From contig OUQQ01000015.1 of NCBI GenBank assembly GCA_900404475.1, forward strand, positions 1-64,000: a stretch of DNA of 64,000 nt. Direction: 5' to 3'. Position 1 is the stretch's first letter. Each line of letters begins with the position of its first letter. The notes beneath the pieces are model-generated. The model had not been told where the DNA came from. It saw nothing but the letters and a program-made list of their open reading frames with translations, and ran no database searches. Below, piece by piece: positions 47,950-58,965 of the stretch. Source of the stretch: Spongospora subterranea (Eukaryota; Endomyxa; Phytomyxea; Plasmodiophorida; Plasmodiophoridae). The position numbers were made by a program, and so were the translations under genes.

Positions 47950-50900
47950 ATGATGCTGGTCGCGATACTGGTGGCGCTGATCGCGATCGGTTCGGGACAG
48001 GATCAGTGCCTGTGCCCGTGCCAGAATGTGAACACGACCTGCCAGGCCGCTTCCATAACGTGCGTCAATGGCGGTGCGTTTGGCGCTCACGACTGCCAAA
48101 CAACACGGTGAGTTGCGCCGATGTCGTCGGTTTTTGCACTTGCTCAGGTCAGCGGTTTGTTGGTCGTTTAGACCATGCAAAGGTCCTTCTCCAGTTACCC
48201 GATGCACGTGTCCAGTGGGATATACTGGCGTTGGCTGCGATATTATCAACCCGTCAAACTCCGACGTCTGTGAGACGTCTCGGCTCATGTACGACTCGTC
48301 AATGCTCAACAGTGCTGCTGCTAAATACATGGAATGCACCGCTGAGATTACCCCAATACTACAGCTGGCAAATCTTCAAGGTTAGAAATGGCATTGGAAT
48401 GGGCAACGCAACGTGTGTTCTGTAACATGGTGCTGTGTCGCCTCAGATCATCGAATGAATATTACGCTCGATCTTCCTAACCGACAAGCAGTTGTTGCAT
48501 TATGGACTAGAACATCAAAGACCAAAGGAATGTGTGGCCCGATTATTCAGTTTTTCAAATGCACCGTTTCCGACTGTTCGCTTCTGGCCAACACACCTGG
48601 TAGTCCATCGGTGGTCGATAATTTGTCTCAATTGAACTCAGCGATCGTTTCAGGGACATTATCAACTTTATCCTGTCCAAAAAAAGCGTGTGAAATCTGT
48701 ACGGATCCATCGTGTCCTGTGGCTCTGCAATCGATAATTCAAAGCTTTGAGGAAAAGAAAACACCATTGACCATCCTGATTGATCCCACGCAGCGTCATA
48801 ACATCAATATGACTGTCGGATTGGTAAGTGGTCTCGTAACCTGCTGACCCTTTTGCCGTTTTGTTTTTGCCTCGATTCGAACAATTGGGAACGTTTGTGG
48901 CATGGTGATGTTAACATGTTGCCCTTGCTCTTTTAGGATGCGTTTGTTAATGTCAAGATTCCGGTTAATTGCATGACGGGATCTTGTGTGTCCAAAATAG
49001 ATTATGTACCAGATAACGCCCCAGCAATCGACAAATCATCAGAAATGTTAATGGTCAGTATGCCACCTGATGAATCATTCTCGATCGGTAAATCTGCTTT
49101 ATCAGATGGGATTTTGGTCAAGCCTAGCCCTATCGATGTATCTTGTGCTAGCTGTGCTTGCAGTTTATGTAAATATGGAGTTGAACAATCCCCCTCCGGC
49201 TATCAAGGCGATGATGCTAGACCATAGCCATGACAAACCTGATAAGCACTTTGGCAAGGACGACGGCGGCTATGAACGTCTATCCACTGGTAGTCCCATC
49301 TCAAACTCAAGCGAATTATCAAATCATCCTGACGCCATCCTGATCGGTTATTCCACCTCCAGTACAGTCTTTCTTGTTTGCTTAAACCTCCTTCTCAGAT
49401 GATATTCCTGACGAACCATTACCATCATCGATGAACCCACATGGAACCTTTGGGTTGTTATGGAAAGATGTCGGGTATCGGATGAGTTCTCGACGCCATG
49501 GACTGTTATGTCGACGTCGCCCACCTAAGCTAATCTTGTCAAAGAGCACAGGGATCGTCCATCCAGGTGAAATGGTCGCTATTTTAGGTTGATCTGCATC
49601 CACGCTGTCGTGATACTCGTTTGATGTTCTTTGGTACAGGCGCTAGTGGTGCCGGTAAATCAACTTTACTGGATATTCTTGGCGGAATTGATAAGAAAGG
49701 CGTTATTTCAGGATTTGTGGATATTTTTGTGAGTGCTTTTTTGTTCCAAAGCAAATGGGAATTCTGATTTTTTTCAAGGGCGACCTCAATGTCCACCGAA
49801 AAAATGTGGTTTCATACGTTGTTCAGGAGGATTACAATCTTTCAACGATGACAGTTTGGGAGACGTTAGACTTTAGGTAAGAACATATTATTGGACGGAG
49901 ATTAGGTCTTGATTCTCGATTGCAGTGCTCGGATGAGGTTAAGTGCTGATACAAGCGATGCCGAAATTATGGCCAGAGTGAGAGCCGTAATTGAAGAACT
50001 GGCTCTTGTAAAAGTTGCCACAACTAAGGTATCAATCAGTTTGTGCTCTCGCAACACCCTGATCATAGATATCAGGTTGGAACTTTGGAACGTGGCGGGA
50101 TATCCGGAGGCGAACGACGACGTTTGGCAATTGGCGGTAAATGTGTCCACAGCCAGAAAATTACCTGAACTGATGTGCTGGATCATGAATAGTGGAACTG
50201 GTCGCCGATCCTCGAATCTTACTAGCAGACGAGCCAACCAGCGGCCTTGATAGCTTTTATGCGGATATGGTCATCCAATCTTTACGTCGACGTGCAGTTC
50301 GTGATCGATGTGCGGTGCTGTTGACCATACACCAGCCTCCTTCACATCTTTTCCCACTATTTCATAGGGTAATGATATCTTAGTCTGCTAATTCTTTCTT
50401 TTGCCAAATCGATCTGTTTAGGTAGTGCTGATGTGTCGCGGCGGAACGATGGCTTTCAATGGGACGCCGGATCAAGCCATCGCGTTTTTCGAACAAGAGA
50501 CGGGACAGACAATGAAACCTGGCGCGAATCCGTTTGAATTCCTTGTCGAGGCTTTGTCCAATCGATCAACCGCTTTCAATACCGCAATCGTAAGTATTCC
50601 GACGACTGTGGATGCAGCCATTCGTAAATCGGATTCAGGTCCGTCATTTCGAAGAGTCAACCTATTGTCGCGACATGGCAAATAGTGTGATTGAAAATAT
50701 TCAATCTAAGGTTTGGTAAATTAACCTGCCCATGGGGACCTTTGCTATATTTCTTTGGTGGTGATTTCTTCCCTTTCGTCCTTCAGTCCTCAGTCGAGTT
50801 TTGCACAAATGCCCAATTTTGTAGTTGTTGTCACCTTTCACCAGCATCGTATTTGCATAGCTTCATATCGTTTCGACTTTCGACCATCTGCAATCTATGT

Positions 50901-52025
50901 CTCAACTCTTATAGTCGTAATGATGATAATAGGAGTATGTGAAGAGTTTGCCGCTACGATCAGTCCAGCGCGTATCGCGTTTAAATCAATGCAAGCTACT
51001 GACGTTGCGGGCGTTTCGACATAGTGCCCGCGATCCATCGCTGTTGCTCATGTACAATTGCGTGACGATGGTCGTGGCGGTTCTTACCGGCCTCATCTTT
51101 TATCAGCTAGACAATCGCATCGTGGGATCACAAAACAGGGTTTGTATCATGAATCGGTCGGATACGAATATGGACAGATTGAATTGAATTTTGCTCAGAT
51201 TGGGTTCTTGTTTTTTGCGATATTGTTCTTGTCCTTACTCAACATGTCTTCAATGGGTCACTGTAAGCATATCAAGATTTCACGTCATTGATGGCAAACT
51301 AAATGGTCTACAGTTGTACTGGATCGCATTTTGCTTTGGCGAGAACGATTTGCTGGATTTTATACAATCGGTAAACGCAGTAAATTGAACTACTTTTTCT
51401 AATGTGCTTACATAGGCCCATATTTTGCCTCGAAGTTGCTGGTTGATTTAGTTCCTTTCCGTGTATTACCACCAGCATTATTCTCATGTATTGCCTACTG
51501 GCTGGTTGGCCTTCAACCTGATATGGCCCACTTCATGCGATTTGTTGGAGTATTAATTCTGACAAATATGGTGTCGGGCTCTTCAGTTTTTTTAATATCA
51601 GCCGCTAGCTCCAACTTGGGTCAAGCAAATTTATTTGGCATACTATATTTCATTTATGCCATGGTAATCTCGAATATTGCAATGATTTAACCCAATTCTA
51701 ATGGTTGTGTTTATAGGTATTTGGTGGGCTCTTGCTCAATGCCGGGAGCAGTACGTCTGCTTTGTCTGCGCTCTCATGCACATCATTTATCAGCTACGCG
51801 TACAGCTCCATCATGGCAAACGAGTTTCACAATCTGCCGTTAATTCTCGACCCGAAGGGTTTCAACGGAATTGAAGTCAACGTTGACGGCGATACAATTC
51901 TGCAAAATTTTGGATTTAGCTGGGACCAATTTGATCACAACATCCTGATTCTCTCATGCGCGTTCGTCACAATTACCACGACAACGTATATCATTTTAAA
52001 GAATTGCCAAACAAGGCGGAAATAG
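47950..52025 (+). CDS. ABCG (White-type) half-transporter with Cys-rich EGF-like N-terminus
   Basis: ABCG half-transporters dimerise to export lipids or xenobiotics. The ATG at 47950 gives a signal peptide (MMLVAILVALIAIGSGQD). A Cys-rich ectodomain follows (QCLCPCQNVNTTCQAASITC; EGF-like CTCPVGYTGVGCDI; CPKKACEICTDPSCPVALQ). After a transmembrane helix (LALSMYLVLAVLAVYVNM, about 49110) comes the cytosolic ATPase: Walker A GASGAGKST (about 49640), Q-loop VVQEDYNLSTMTVWETLDF, signature ISGGERRRLAIA, Walker B ILLADEPTSGLDS, and LLTIHQPP with the H-loop. Six TM helices follow (MVVAVLTGLIFYQL; GFLFFAILFLSLLNM; FSCIAYWLVGL; LILTNMVSGSSVFLIS; YFIYAMVF; ILILSCAFVTITTTTYIIL), ending CQTRRK. Plant ABCG24/28-type proteins also have a Cys-rich N-terminal ectodomain. 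About 14 short introns interrupt the gene. Confidence 0.92.
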
Positions 52026-52202
52026 GTTCCCATGACGGGCGATTTTTCGATCAATGCTAACTTCTTTCCCAACCATAGTCGTATTACTAAACAGCAAGTT
52101 GATTAATTAACTTCTCAGATGTATTATGAAACTGCCGAAGCTATTGACCCTTTTACGCCGACCAAAGCCGTTTTTGAGCTTGCGAGTCAAGGAATTCCTG
52201 TA

Positions 52203-53886
52203 TCAAGCGATTTCGTCGTTCTTCCATTTGCCTCCGGTTCTTTCGTTCTGGCTCTGCTTTCGCCTATAAACCTTCATCAATAACCATTTTACTGCAAAAG
52301 AGATTACATGAGAAACCTGTGGGCGATCCCATTGTCGGATACGTTGATTGTGTTGTAAAGCATCAATTACTCTATGGTACAGATCCGGCCGTAATGTTGG
52401 GCTAAGGTGTAGCTGTTTGATATGAGGCGATTCCATCACCGTATTCACAATACTCAATGCCGCCTGTTCTGTGATCCGATTTCCAGACAGATCAATGGAC
52501 CTGGAGTATTGTTTCGGTCAATCCATCACAAGGCCGATCTGGACCCGAAATCGACGTACATGAGTGATCGACATTGGTGAATTGCCTGACAGAAGGAAGA
52601 AAAATGATCATGATGGGAATCGTATCCGATGCGATTGTTAGAGACATTCAAGGACTCAATAGCCAGGTTCATCGCCAATCCTGATGATATCGTGCACAGT
52701 CCCGAATCGCCAAGAACATTTCCCTCAAGGTTCATTGCCCTATTGAAGCGTGCCGATCAACTTTGGGGAACCCTCACCGTATCGGTGATATCTCAACCTG
52801 ATTGCGCATTTTGGCGCCGTCAAGATCGATGCGATGATCTGCCCTGACTCGTTGTCAAGATCACAGAACCCCATGTTGAGGATTCTCAATCCTTGGCTGG
52901 CCTGGCGGCATAATGCAGTTGCCAGATGACGCAATCCACTCGTTCCGATGAGATTATAGCTGAAAACGCAGAACGGCAATCAGGAAGCGGCCAGAGTGAA
53001 ATGATGAATCAGGCGAATTTACTCGAAATTCAACGACGCTAGCCTTGGGGAATTAGTCTGTGTCAGAGCCGACGATAGCGCCATACAGCTGGATGACGTG
53101 ATATCAGATCCAACGACCTCCAGAGTCACAAGATTATGCAGATTGGGAATAGATTGGCACTGTAATCAAGACCACTAATCAATTTGCAGTTTTTCATATC
53201 GAAAGCGGTTTCGGTGAGTCGTCCAGTGAAACTTGTTTTGGGACTTTTTTGGAAACCATAGGGGAAAATGGGGCAAAATCAGGGAATGTTATGAATGGGC
53301 ATTCACCAATCCGATCATAGCACGATCCCCAATTGCACATTTCCACAACGATAGGCGACGGATTGGGGTGTAGAAATTCAGCCGGATGGCTGCGGCCAAC
53401 GCCAAAACGCACTCTGGACCGATTGAATCGCCCACAACAATTTCTCTCAGCTCAGTGCCTGTGAAATCCGAAACGACAGCGTTAAACCAAAGATGATAAT
53501 ACGGATCCGGTGAGGAAACACTTGGGAATCGGAAGAACAAGTTTTATAGGTAAAATTGTCTGGAGTACATGAAAAGTTTGTGCCGTTTTTTCATCCAATA
53601 TTTTTGCACCTCTTTGAATTGCGGTGGCGAATTGCCTGGCAATTATCGCCGACACCGGTTTAGGAACCGACCGCTCTCTGCAGACGGCCAGGAATGTGGA
53701 TCGAACCTCAGCAAGGTTCGCCTGAAACCGATTACCAGGTTGGGACCTTGCCCGAAACCGATGCTCTCGCCGGGCGACCAACGTCGCTGCCATGTTGTCT
53801 TTCCAGGAATTTAGCCCTCGATTCGGGTAGTCGAAAGAGCAAAGGGGACGAGAACAAGTACTGGAAATCGATCGAATACTTCCCAT
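52203..53886 (-). CDS. Leucine-rich-repeat protein (RNH1/NLR-type LRRs)
   Basis: The N-terminal exon (ATG near 53793, MAATLVARREHRFRARSQPG; or ATG 53886) is basic and helical. Further exons contain LRRs of the ribonuclease-inhibitor type: CVLALAAAIRLN.TPIRRLS LW, IGTSGLRHLATALCRQ, GLRILNMGFCDLDNESGQII, LSTISSGLAMN-like GLCTISSGLAMNLAIESLNV SNNRIG, and CRSLMYVDF. The last exon (HIKQLHLSPTLRPDLYHRVI; AVKWLLMKVYRRKQSQNERT) stops at 52203. Such repeats are protein-binding scaffolds, with no NBD or kinase attached here. Introns lie near 53540, 53290, 52985, 52735 and 52500, and exact junctions are not all resolved. Confidence 0.65.
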
Positions 53887-54310
53887 GTGTTCAAGCTGAT
53901 GTTCTTCACGATATTATCATGTTCTGCTGTTCAATTAGTGTTATGGACAACAACAAGAGTATAAACGGACGAATGATCAGAGCCCGTGCTTCCACATTCT
54001 AATATCAATAAATTCATTCCGGTTTGCAGAGAACAACGAAATATCCGTTTACGGGTTGACTGAATACAGCGTTGGAAAGATAACTCATGAGTGTCTGAGT
54101 TGAGCCAATATGGTCAATCTAGCTCCATCCCTGGCAGACCATGTCCATGGCCATAAATTACGTGTCGTGACAGTCAACTCTCGTCTGAAACATAATCACC
54201 TGATCAACTGGTGGCGGTGACGTAGAGCGGATTGGGGAATGATTTGTTGCGCAATGAATTATTAGCAGTAATGATGATGATGGCGATGATGATGTAGTTA
54301 GTGTTGAAGG

Positions 54311-56636
54311 GTGATGTGGGCGGCCGATGGATCTGATGATAATGCTGGCCTGGCCAGGTCCATGCAGTCCATCACCCTGGCGGCAGGCGATGACCGCCAT
54401 GGCGATGCCATGGCCAGGGAATTCGCCGATCGAATTTCGTTGGCCCCTCGTCCATGTTGCCAGGATCTAGCTCAACAGGTTTTACAGCTTCAGACAGCCC
54501 TAACCCATGCTCACTACACTATAACCGGTTAGGAATTTATTGACACACATTCCGCGTTATCCAGCTGTGATTTAAGGTTTCGGAAAATGTGCACGAGAAG
54601 CAATTATGGAAAATTAATTTTGGCCCGTCAGGTTTGAACAATGACGTCAGTCGGTCTGCAGAGCGTTTTCGAGGTAAACAACGACAACATTAGGTATCGT
54701 CAGTTGATCGACGAACTATAGAGTTCGAGGGTGAAATAAATGGCGTAAATGTTGAACTTCAACGTACGTCAAAAACCAAGTCCATATTGCAGATTTTTTG
54801 TAGATCCTGTTGTCGTTTAGAGCCTAATATTTCAGTAAATTTATGGTTTTGATTGATTAAGTTCCTGTTTTCAAGAAGTCACACTTTAGTTATTTTGACA
54901 TTCACCTTGTTTTCAAAAGAGACATTCTCGTATTCTTTTTGTAATAGATAATAGTAATTTGCTTATTGTATTTCTTTTTAGAAAGGATGGAGGATGTTAG
55001 TTCCGCGTCTAACAGAATATCAGGTTTTTTCGTTAACGTACAGCCATCGGTATCGTAAGCGTGTCTCATGAACAAAAAACTCGTATTAGGTTTAGAGCAT
55101 CAGCTTTTGTCGGCCAACGACCAAATACACCGTTAGTCCTGTGTAAAAATAATACACTTTCATATTTTCATCATCGTTCTTTAGGTCTACAAGAAGAGCT
55201 TGTCCAAGCTCGGCAGCAGAATTTTGAGTTAGGCCAACAACAAGAAATAACCAGCCAACCTGCATCGTCAATAGTGCAGCAGTTTCGCGATCTCTGTCGG
55301 CCTGGATGGATCATGGACCGGCACGAACTGGAGATCAGCGCGGAGGTGATTGGCACCGGAGCATGTATTTGCCAGAAGCATCCTATTACCTTACTGTAAA
55401 TCATACCTTGGCAGATGGGTCGGTTAGAAGTGGAATATGGCGGGGGTGCCCAGTTGCTATCAAATCCATCCATGGCGTGATTTTATCTCCTTACAATCGA
55501 AGTTTGTTTGAACGGGAAATGTACCTCTGTATGTCCTTAGTTGCACCTTTCATCGGCTTTTGTTGGTTTGCTGTAAAATTAAGCAATTACCTCTTAAACT
55601 GAATTTTTGCCGGGTTTATCTTGAAACAAACGGCATTTTTGGTGGTTTGTTTGATTTATTGTTTTCTATATGCAAAACATTTTTCGATAAGTTCGTCGTC
55701 AGGTAATCTAAATAGTTCAACAATGTCTGTTTCCAGATTCATTATTATCTCATCCTCATCTACTAAAATGTTATGGAGCCTGTACTGATGAGGAGGACGT
55801 GTAAGCTGGTTTAGAAAGGGGCGAATATACTGCCAATCGCGATAATCGATATTTGTACTTAGACCACTATTAATATTGGAAAAGATGACAACGTCGTTAC
55901 GTGCAATTCTGATCAGAAGAGCTGAACCGTTCCCTGCTCACCAGGCTTTGAAAGTCATATCTGCCATCGCCGCAGCGTTGTACTACCTGCATAATCTTAC
56001 TCCGGCGCCAATTGTTCATCGCGACCTATCGTCGGCCAACGTCCTTTGCGAACTTGCCGATAATGGTAACCTCTTCATCATTTTCTGGCATCAACTCTTA
56101 TTTCCTACAGGCAGTATCACAGCGGTAAAACTGTCTGATTTTGGTTCTGCCCACTTTGTTGACCAGACTGCGACTGCTGCACCGGTCAGTTGATCATTTG
56201 CATTTTTGTTCGTGGTCGATTAAATTCCAGTGTTCTGATTAGGGTGCGCCTATATATTCTGCTCCTGAGGTTGTCTGTTCATCATACTCTCAAACCTACA
56301 GGTAACTCTTAAGTTCAGGTTCTTCAAGGATCAAATGTTCCTCTGGTTTTTCGCACCGCATCCGACATATATTCGTTTGGAGCATTAGTAGCTGAAATAT
56401 TTACTGGGCAGCAACCTGATCCACAGCGTCGAAATCAACAGGTTTATTATAAACTTACATTGCGTTTTCCCTTGTTTATTTAGGCATCCTGTCAGGTGAT
56501 GACCATTCGGTCGCAGAACATTCGTCAACTGGTCGAGCGTTGCATTGCCGCGGATTGGAGGAGAAGGCCTACGGCACAGTCCATCTGCACTTTCCTCGCT
56601 AGGCTCAGCGACCGGATTCGTGCACAACGTGAATGA
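54311..56636 (+). CDS. TKL-like protein kinase with N-terminal coiled coil
   Basis: Starts MMWAADGSDDNAGLARSMQS at 54311. The first junctions all close in phase: ..HYTIT|GLNNDVSRSAERFR|EFEGEINGVNVELQ|QRMEDVSSASNRIS|GLQEELVQARQQNFELGQ, a coiled coil. The kinase domain begins MDRHELEISAEVIGTGA. It then shows WRGCPVAIKSIHG with the catalytic Lys, FEREM for helix C, ILEKMTTSLRAILIRR, PIVHRDLSSANV, KLSDFGSAHF, then SAPEV and, across introns, ASDIYSFGALVAEIFTGQQP and the C-lobe WRRRPTAQSICTFLARL. The stop is TGA 56634-56636. All catalytic residues are kept; HRDLSSANV is typical of TKL kinases. Three introns are long (about 218, 161 and 280 nt) compared with the 45-65 nt seen elsewhere. Confidence 0.85.
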
Positions 56637-58878
56637 TTAATATTGTTGTTTTATACTTATTGTCAATGATTGAGAATATACACGACTGTTATTTTTACCG
56701 AGAAAACATAGCGACTAATAGTGTGAACTGCCCTTCCCGTCGTGGCCATCACTCGCCGATCAAAGTTATAAAGTATCAAAACTGGATTGTTGCCTTAAAC
56801 TTCCGTAAATGCATCGCGAAGGTGGTACATTTTAATGTCTGTGTTTCATCGCAATCAACACTCTCGTGGTCTCAAGCGTGAAATGCGGAGCAGGCTGGAT
56901 AGAATTCGCACATTTTTTCGCTGCTCAACCTCCTTCGTTTACAAATTCGTCTTCGCTTGTATCTCGCATCCACCTTGTACAAACAAAAGTTTAGCTTTTT
57001 GCAACCAACTGCATTACAGCAGGCTATTCTTTCCATATTCAGACTTGTAGGTTCGGAAGTCCAGGTTGTGCCATCAAAGAAAAGCCTTTTTATTTGGACG
57101 GGTGCAACATGACGTTCAAACATCAAACGGGCATTGACAACTACTGTACAGTTTGAAGGTTGTCTCAGAGTCTTCTGAGCATCGCAGACGCTCCGTCTGA
57201 GCATAAAATGTTGTGACGTGTTTTTTTGTATTCCACGACTGGAAAATTTAACCGGCAAATAGATCGTCAAGTGCCATTTGCAAACCGTTTAAACACCGCT
57301 TTAGCGTTTTATCCCAACAGGTGTAGGTAGTTAATAAAATCTTTTCTTACTCTCATCCAACTTTTCCTATCTTTGTGAAAAAACGCATATCAGAAGCACA
57401 ACACTTCCTCGACCTGATCCACCACGGTGACCGAGGGATTAGCCGGCTGCCATGACAGGCGTCAAGACTTTTACCTATGATCGAGATGCTACCGGGTTTC
57501 AAATCTCGAGCCATTTCTGGTACAACATATGCGTTAAATCCTGCTTTCATTACTTTGAAATTTTGTAGAGGTCGATGACTTAAAGACGGAAATGGTTTCA
57601 AAGAGGATCGCGAGTCGTGACCATTTAAAATCCGACTTTAAATTGTAGTTGACAGGAATTGTTGCCAACTTTGACCTGTGATGATCCGGTTGTGAACTGT
57701 AGAGTATAGGCATCATGGCGACATTGTTATGGCGCAAAATAAGTAAAAACCCAGAACCATACATAGTTTGCGATGCTGTCGAGGGCATTGTTAGTTTGCT
57801 TAGCAAATACCCGCAAATAGTTTGTGCTGCTGATATCATTCATCTCTTAGCAGGAAAAGTTAGACACGCAATCGCCGATAGCCTAATGATTCTTCAGGAT
57901 CATTTGGCGAGTTATCAGAGAACGACAACAGTTTCAATTCCTTGTCGCTGAGCGAATCTGAGTGTCCTGATATCGTAGAAGACGGGTTCATTGATGTTGC
58001 TCTTCTGTTTTGATGCACGTTGAAACTCTAATTTGGCACACATTGTTGGGGTTTCACACCAGTCAGGTACAAGGAAACAAACATTTTGTTGAAGCTTGAC
58101 TCAAGTTATTTTCTTGGGCTTGATACAATGGTGCCAATGTCACCGTTTGCAAGATGTATAAAAAGAGGCGAATCAAAAAGGCGAATCATAATTGTAGACA
58201 AGGGCTGTTGCTTCCGTCGAATCTTGTGGTATGATTCCGATTGAACAAGTCGATTGGTGACCTGGCACTGCCCGGGATTGACTCGACCTGAGACGTTTGC
58301 GGTTTTTTTTTTGATCGAGTTCAACACATTTGTGTTAGGTCTGCTGTACCGATATTCTAAGGGTAAGGCCAAAGGGCGGTACAAGTGCGACCTCTGGGCA
58401 CAAGCTCATACCTTCGTGATTAAGGACCTTCTTTGCGCTTAGACGTTCACAGGACAATATGCGGCTGGATTCAAGAGCTGAGGCGGGACAATCCTGATTA
58501 TCAGGATTTTATTTCGAGATATTTGAAAGTTTCATTTTCTCTGAACACGAGGTCAAAAGTGATGACTGACGATTGGTCTTCCTAATGTCAGAGATGTATC
58601 AATGGTCCATGAATGACTGCCCACGAGAACGCTGGCTCTGCTGACTCACTTTTCGCCAAGCTAGATCATCAGCAAATTCCGATGCCATAAACGGATCACG
58701 TCTTCGAGCAAAGGGTAAATTAGTTCAAATGATTTCCGAACTTGTCCCGATAGTGTTCAGTGAACATGTTTTTCTGCAAATGGACGTCTCTGGCCATGAT
58801 TTTTATCGCATGCGTGCTCACGTTTACGATGAATCCATACTCTACTCTAAATAATGACATACAAAGTACAAAAAAATG
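56637..58878. other. Region with only doubtful open frames
   Basis: On the minus strand, 56872-57270 is an open 132-codon frame from an ATG (LMFERHVAPVQIKRLFFDGT; KVDARYKRRRICKRRRLSSE). At 57353-57601 a frame contains FNAYVVPEMARDLKPGSISI and a GTAAAAG donor. On the plus strand, 57715-57951 reads KNPEPYIVCDAVEGIVSLLS, followed in another frame by an acidic Ser-rich tail (ENDNSFNSLSLSESECPD). Each is mildly protein-like and I could not build a complete gene. The rest, including 57960-58878, shows nothing. Confidence 0.3.
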
Positions 58879-58965
58879 TGCCCCCTGCGTGGATCGAACA
58901 CGCGACCTCAGGATTTCTCTTTTTGGATATGAGACCTACGCTACTGCCAACTGAGCTAAAGAGGC
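58879..58965 (-). tRNA. tRNA-Met (CAT), elongator type, with 13-nt intron
   Basis: Read on the minus strand, the acceptor stem GCCTCTT pairs with AGGGGGC (two G-U pairs), discriminator A at 58879. The D arm is AGCTCAGTTGGCAGTAGCG. The anticodon arm is TAGGT-CTCATA-[intron]-A-TCCTG with anticodon CAT. The variable loop is followed by the T arm GCGTGTTCGATCCACGC. The extra TCCAAAAAGAGAA after position 37 sits at the canonical tRNA intron site. Removing it leaves 74 nt. Elongator rather than initiator is inferred from the A-less acceptor start and the TCTCATAA-like loop. CCA is not encoded. Confidence 0.92.

Noticed and set aside
54158..54400. Minus-strand frame and GAT/ATG microsatellite near 54270-54297
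   Set aside because: The opposite strand carries the kinase N-terminal exon whose junctions close in phase; the short ATG-rich run is too small to call a repeat array.
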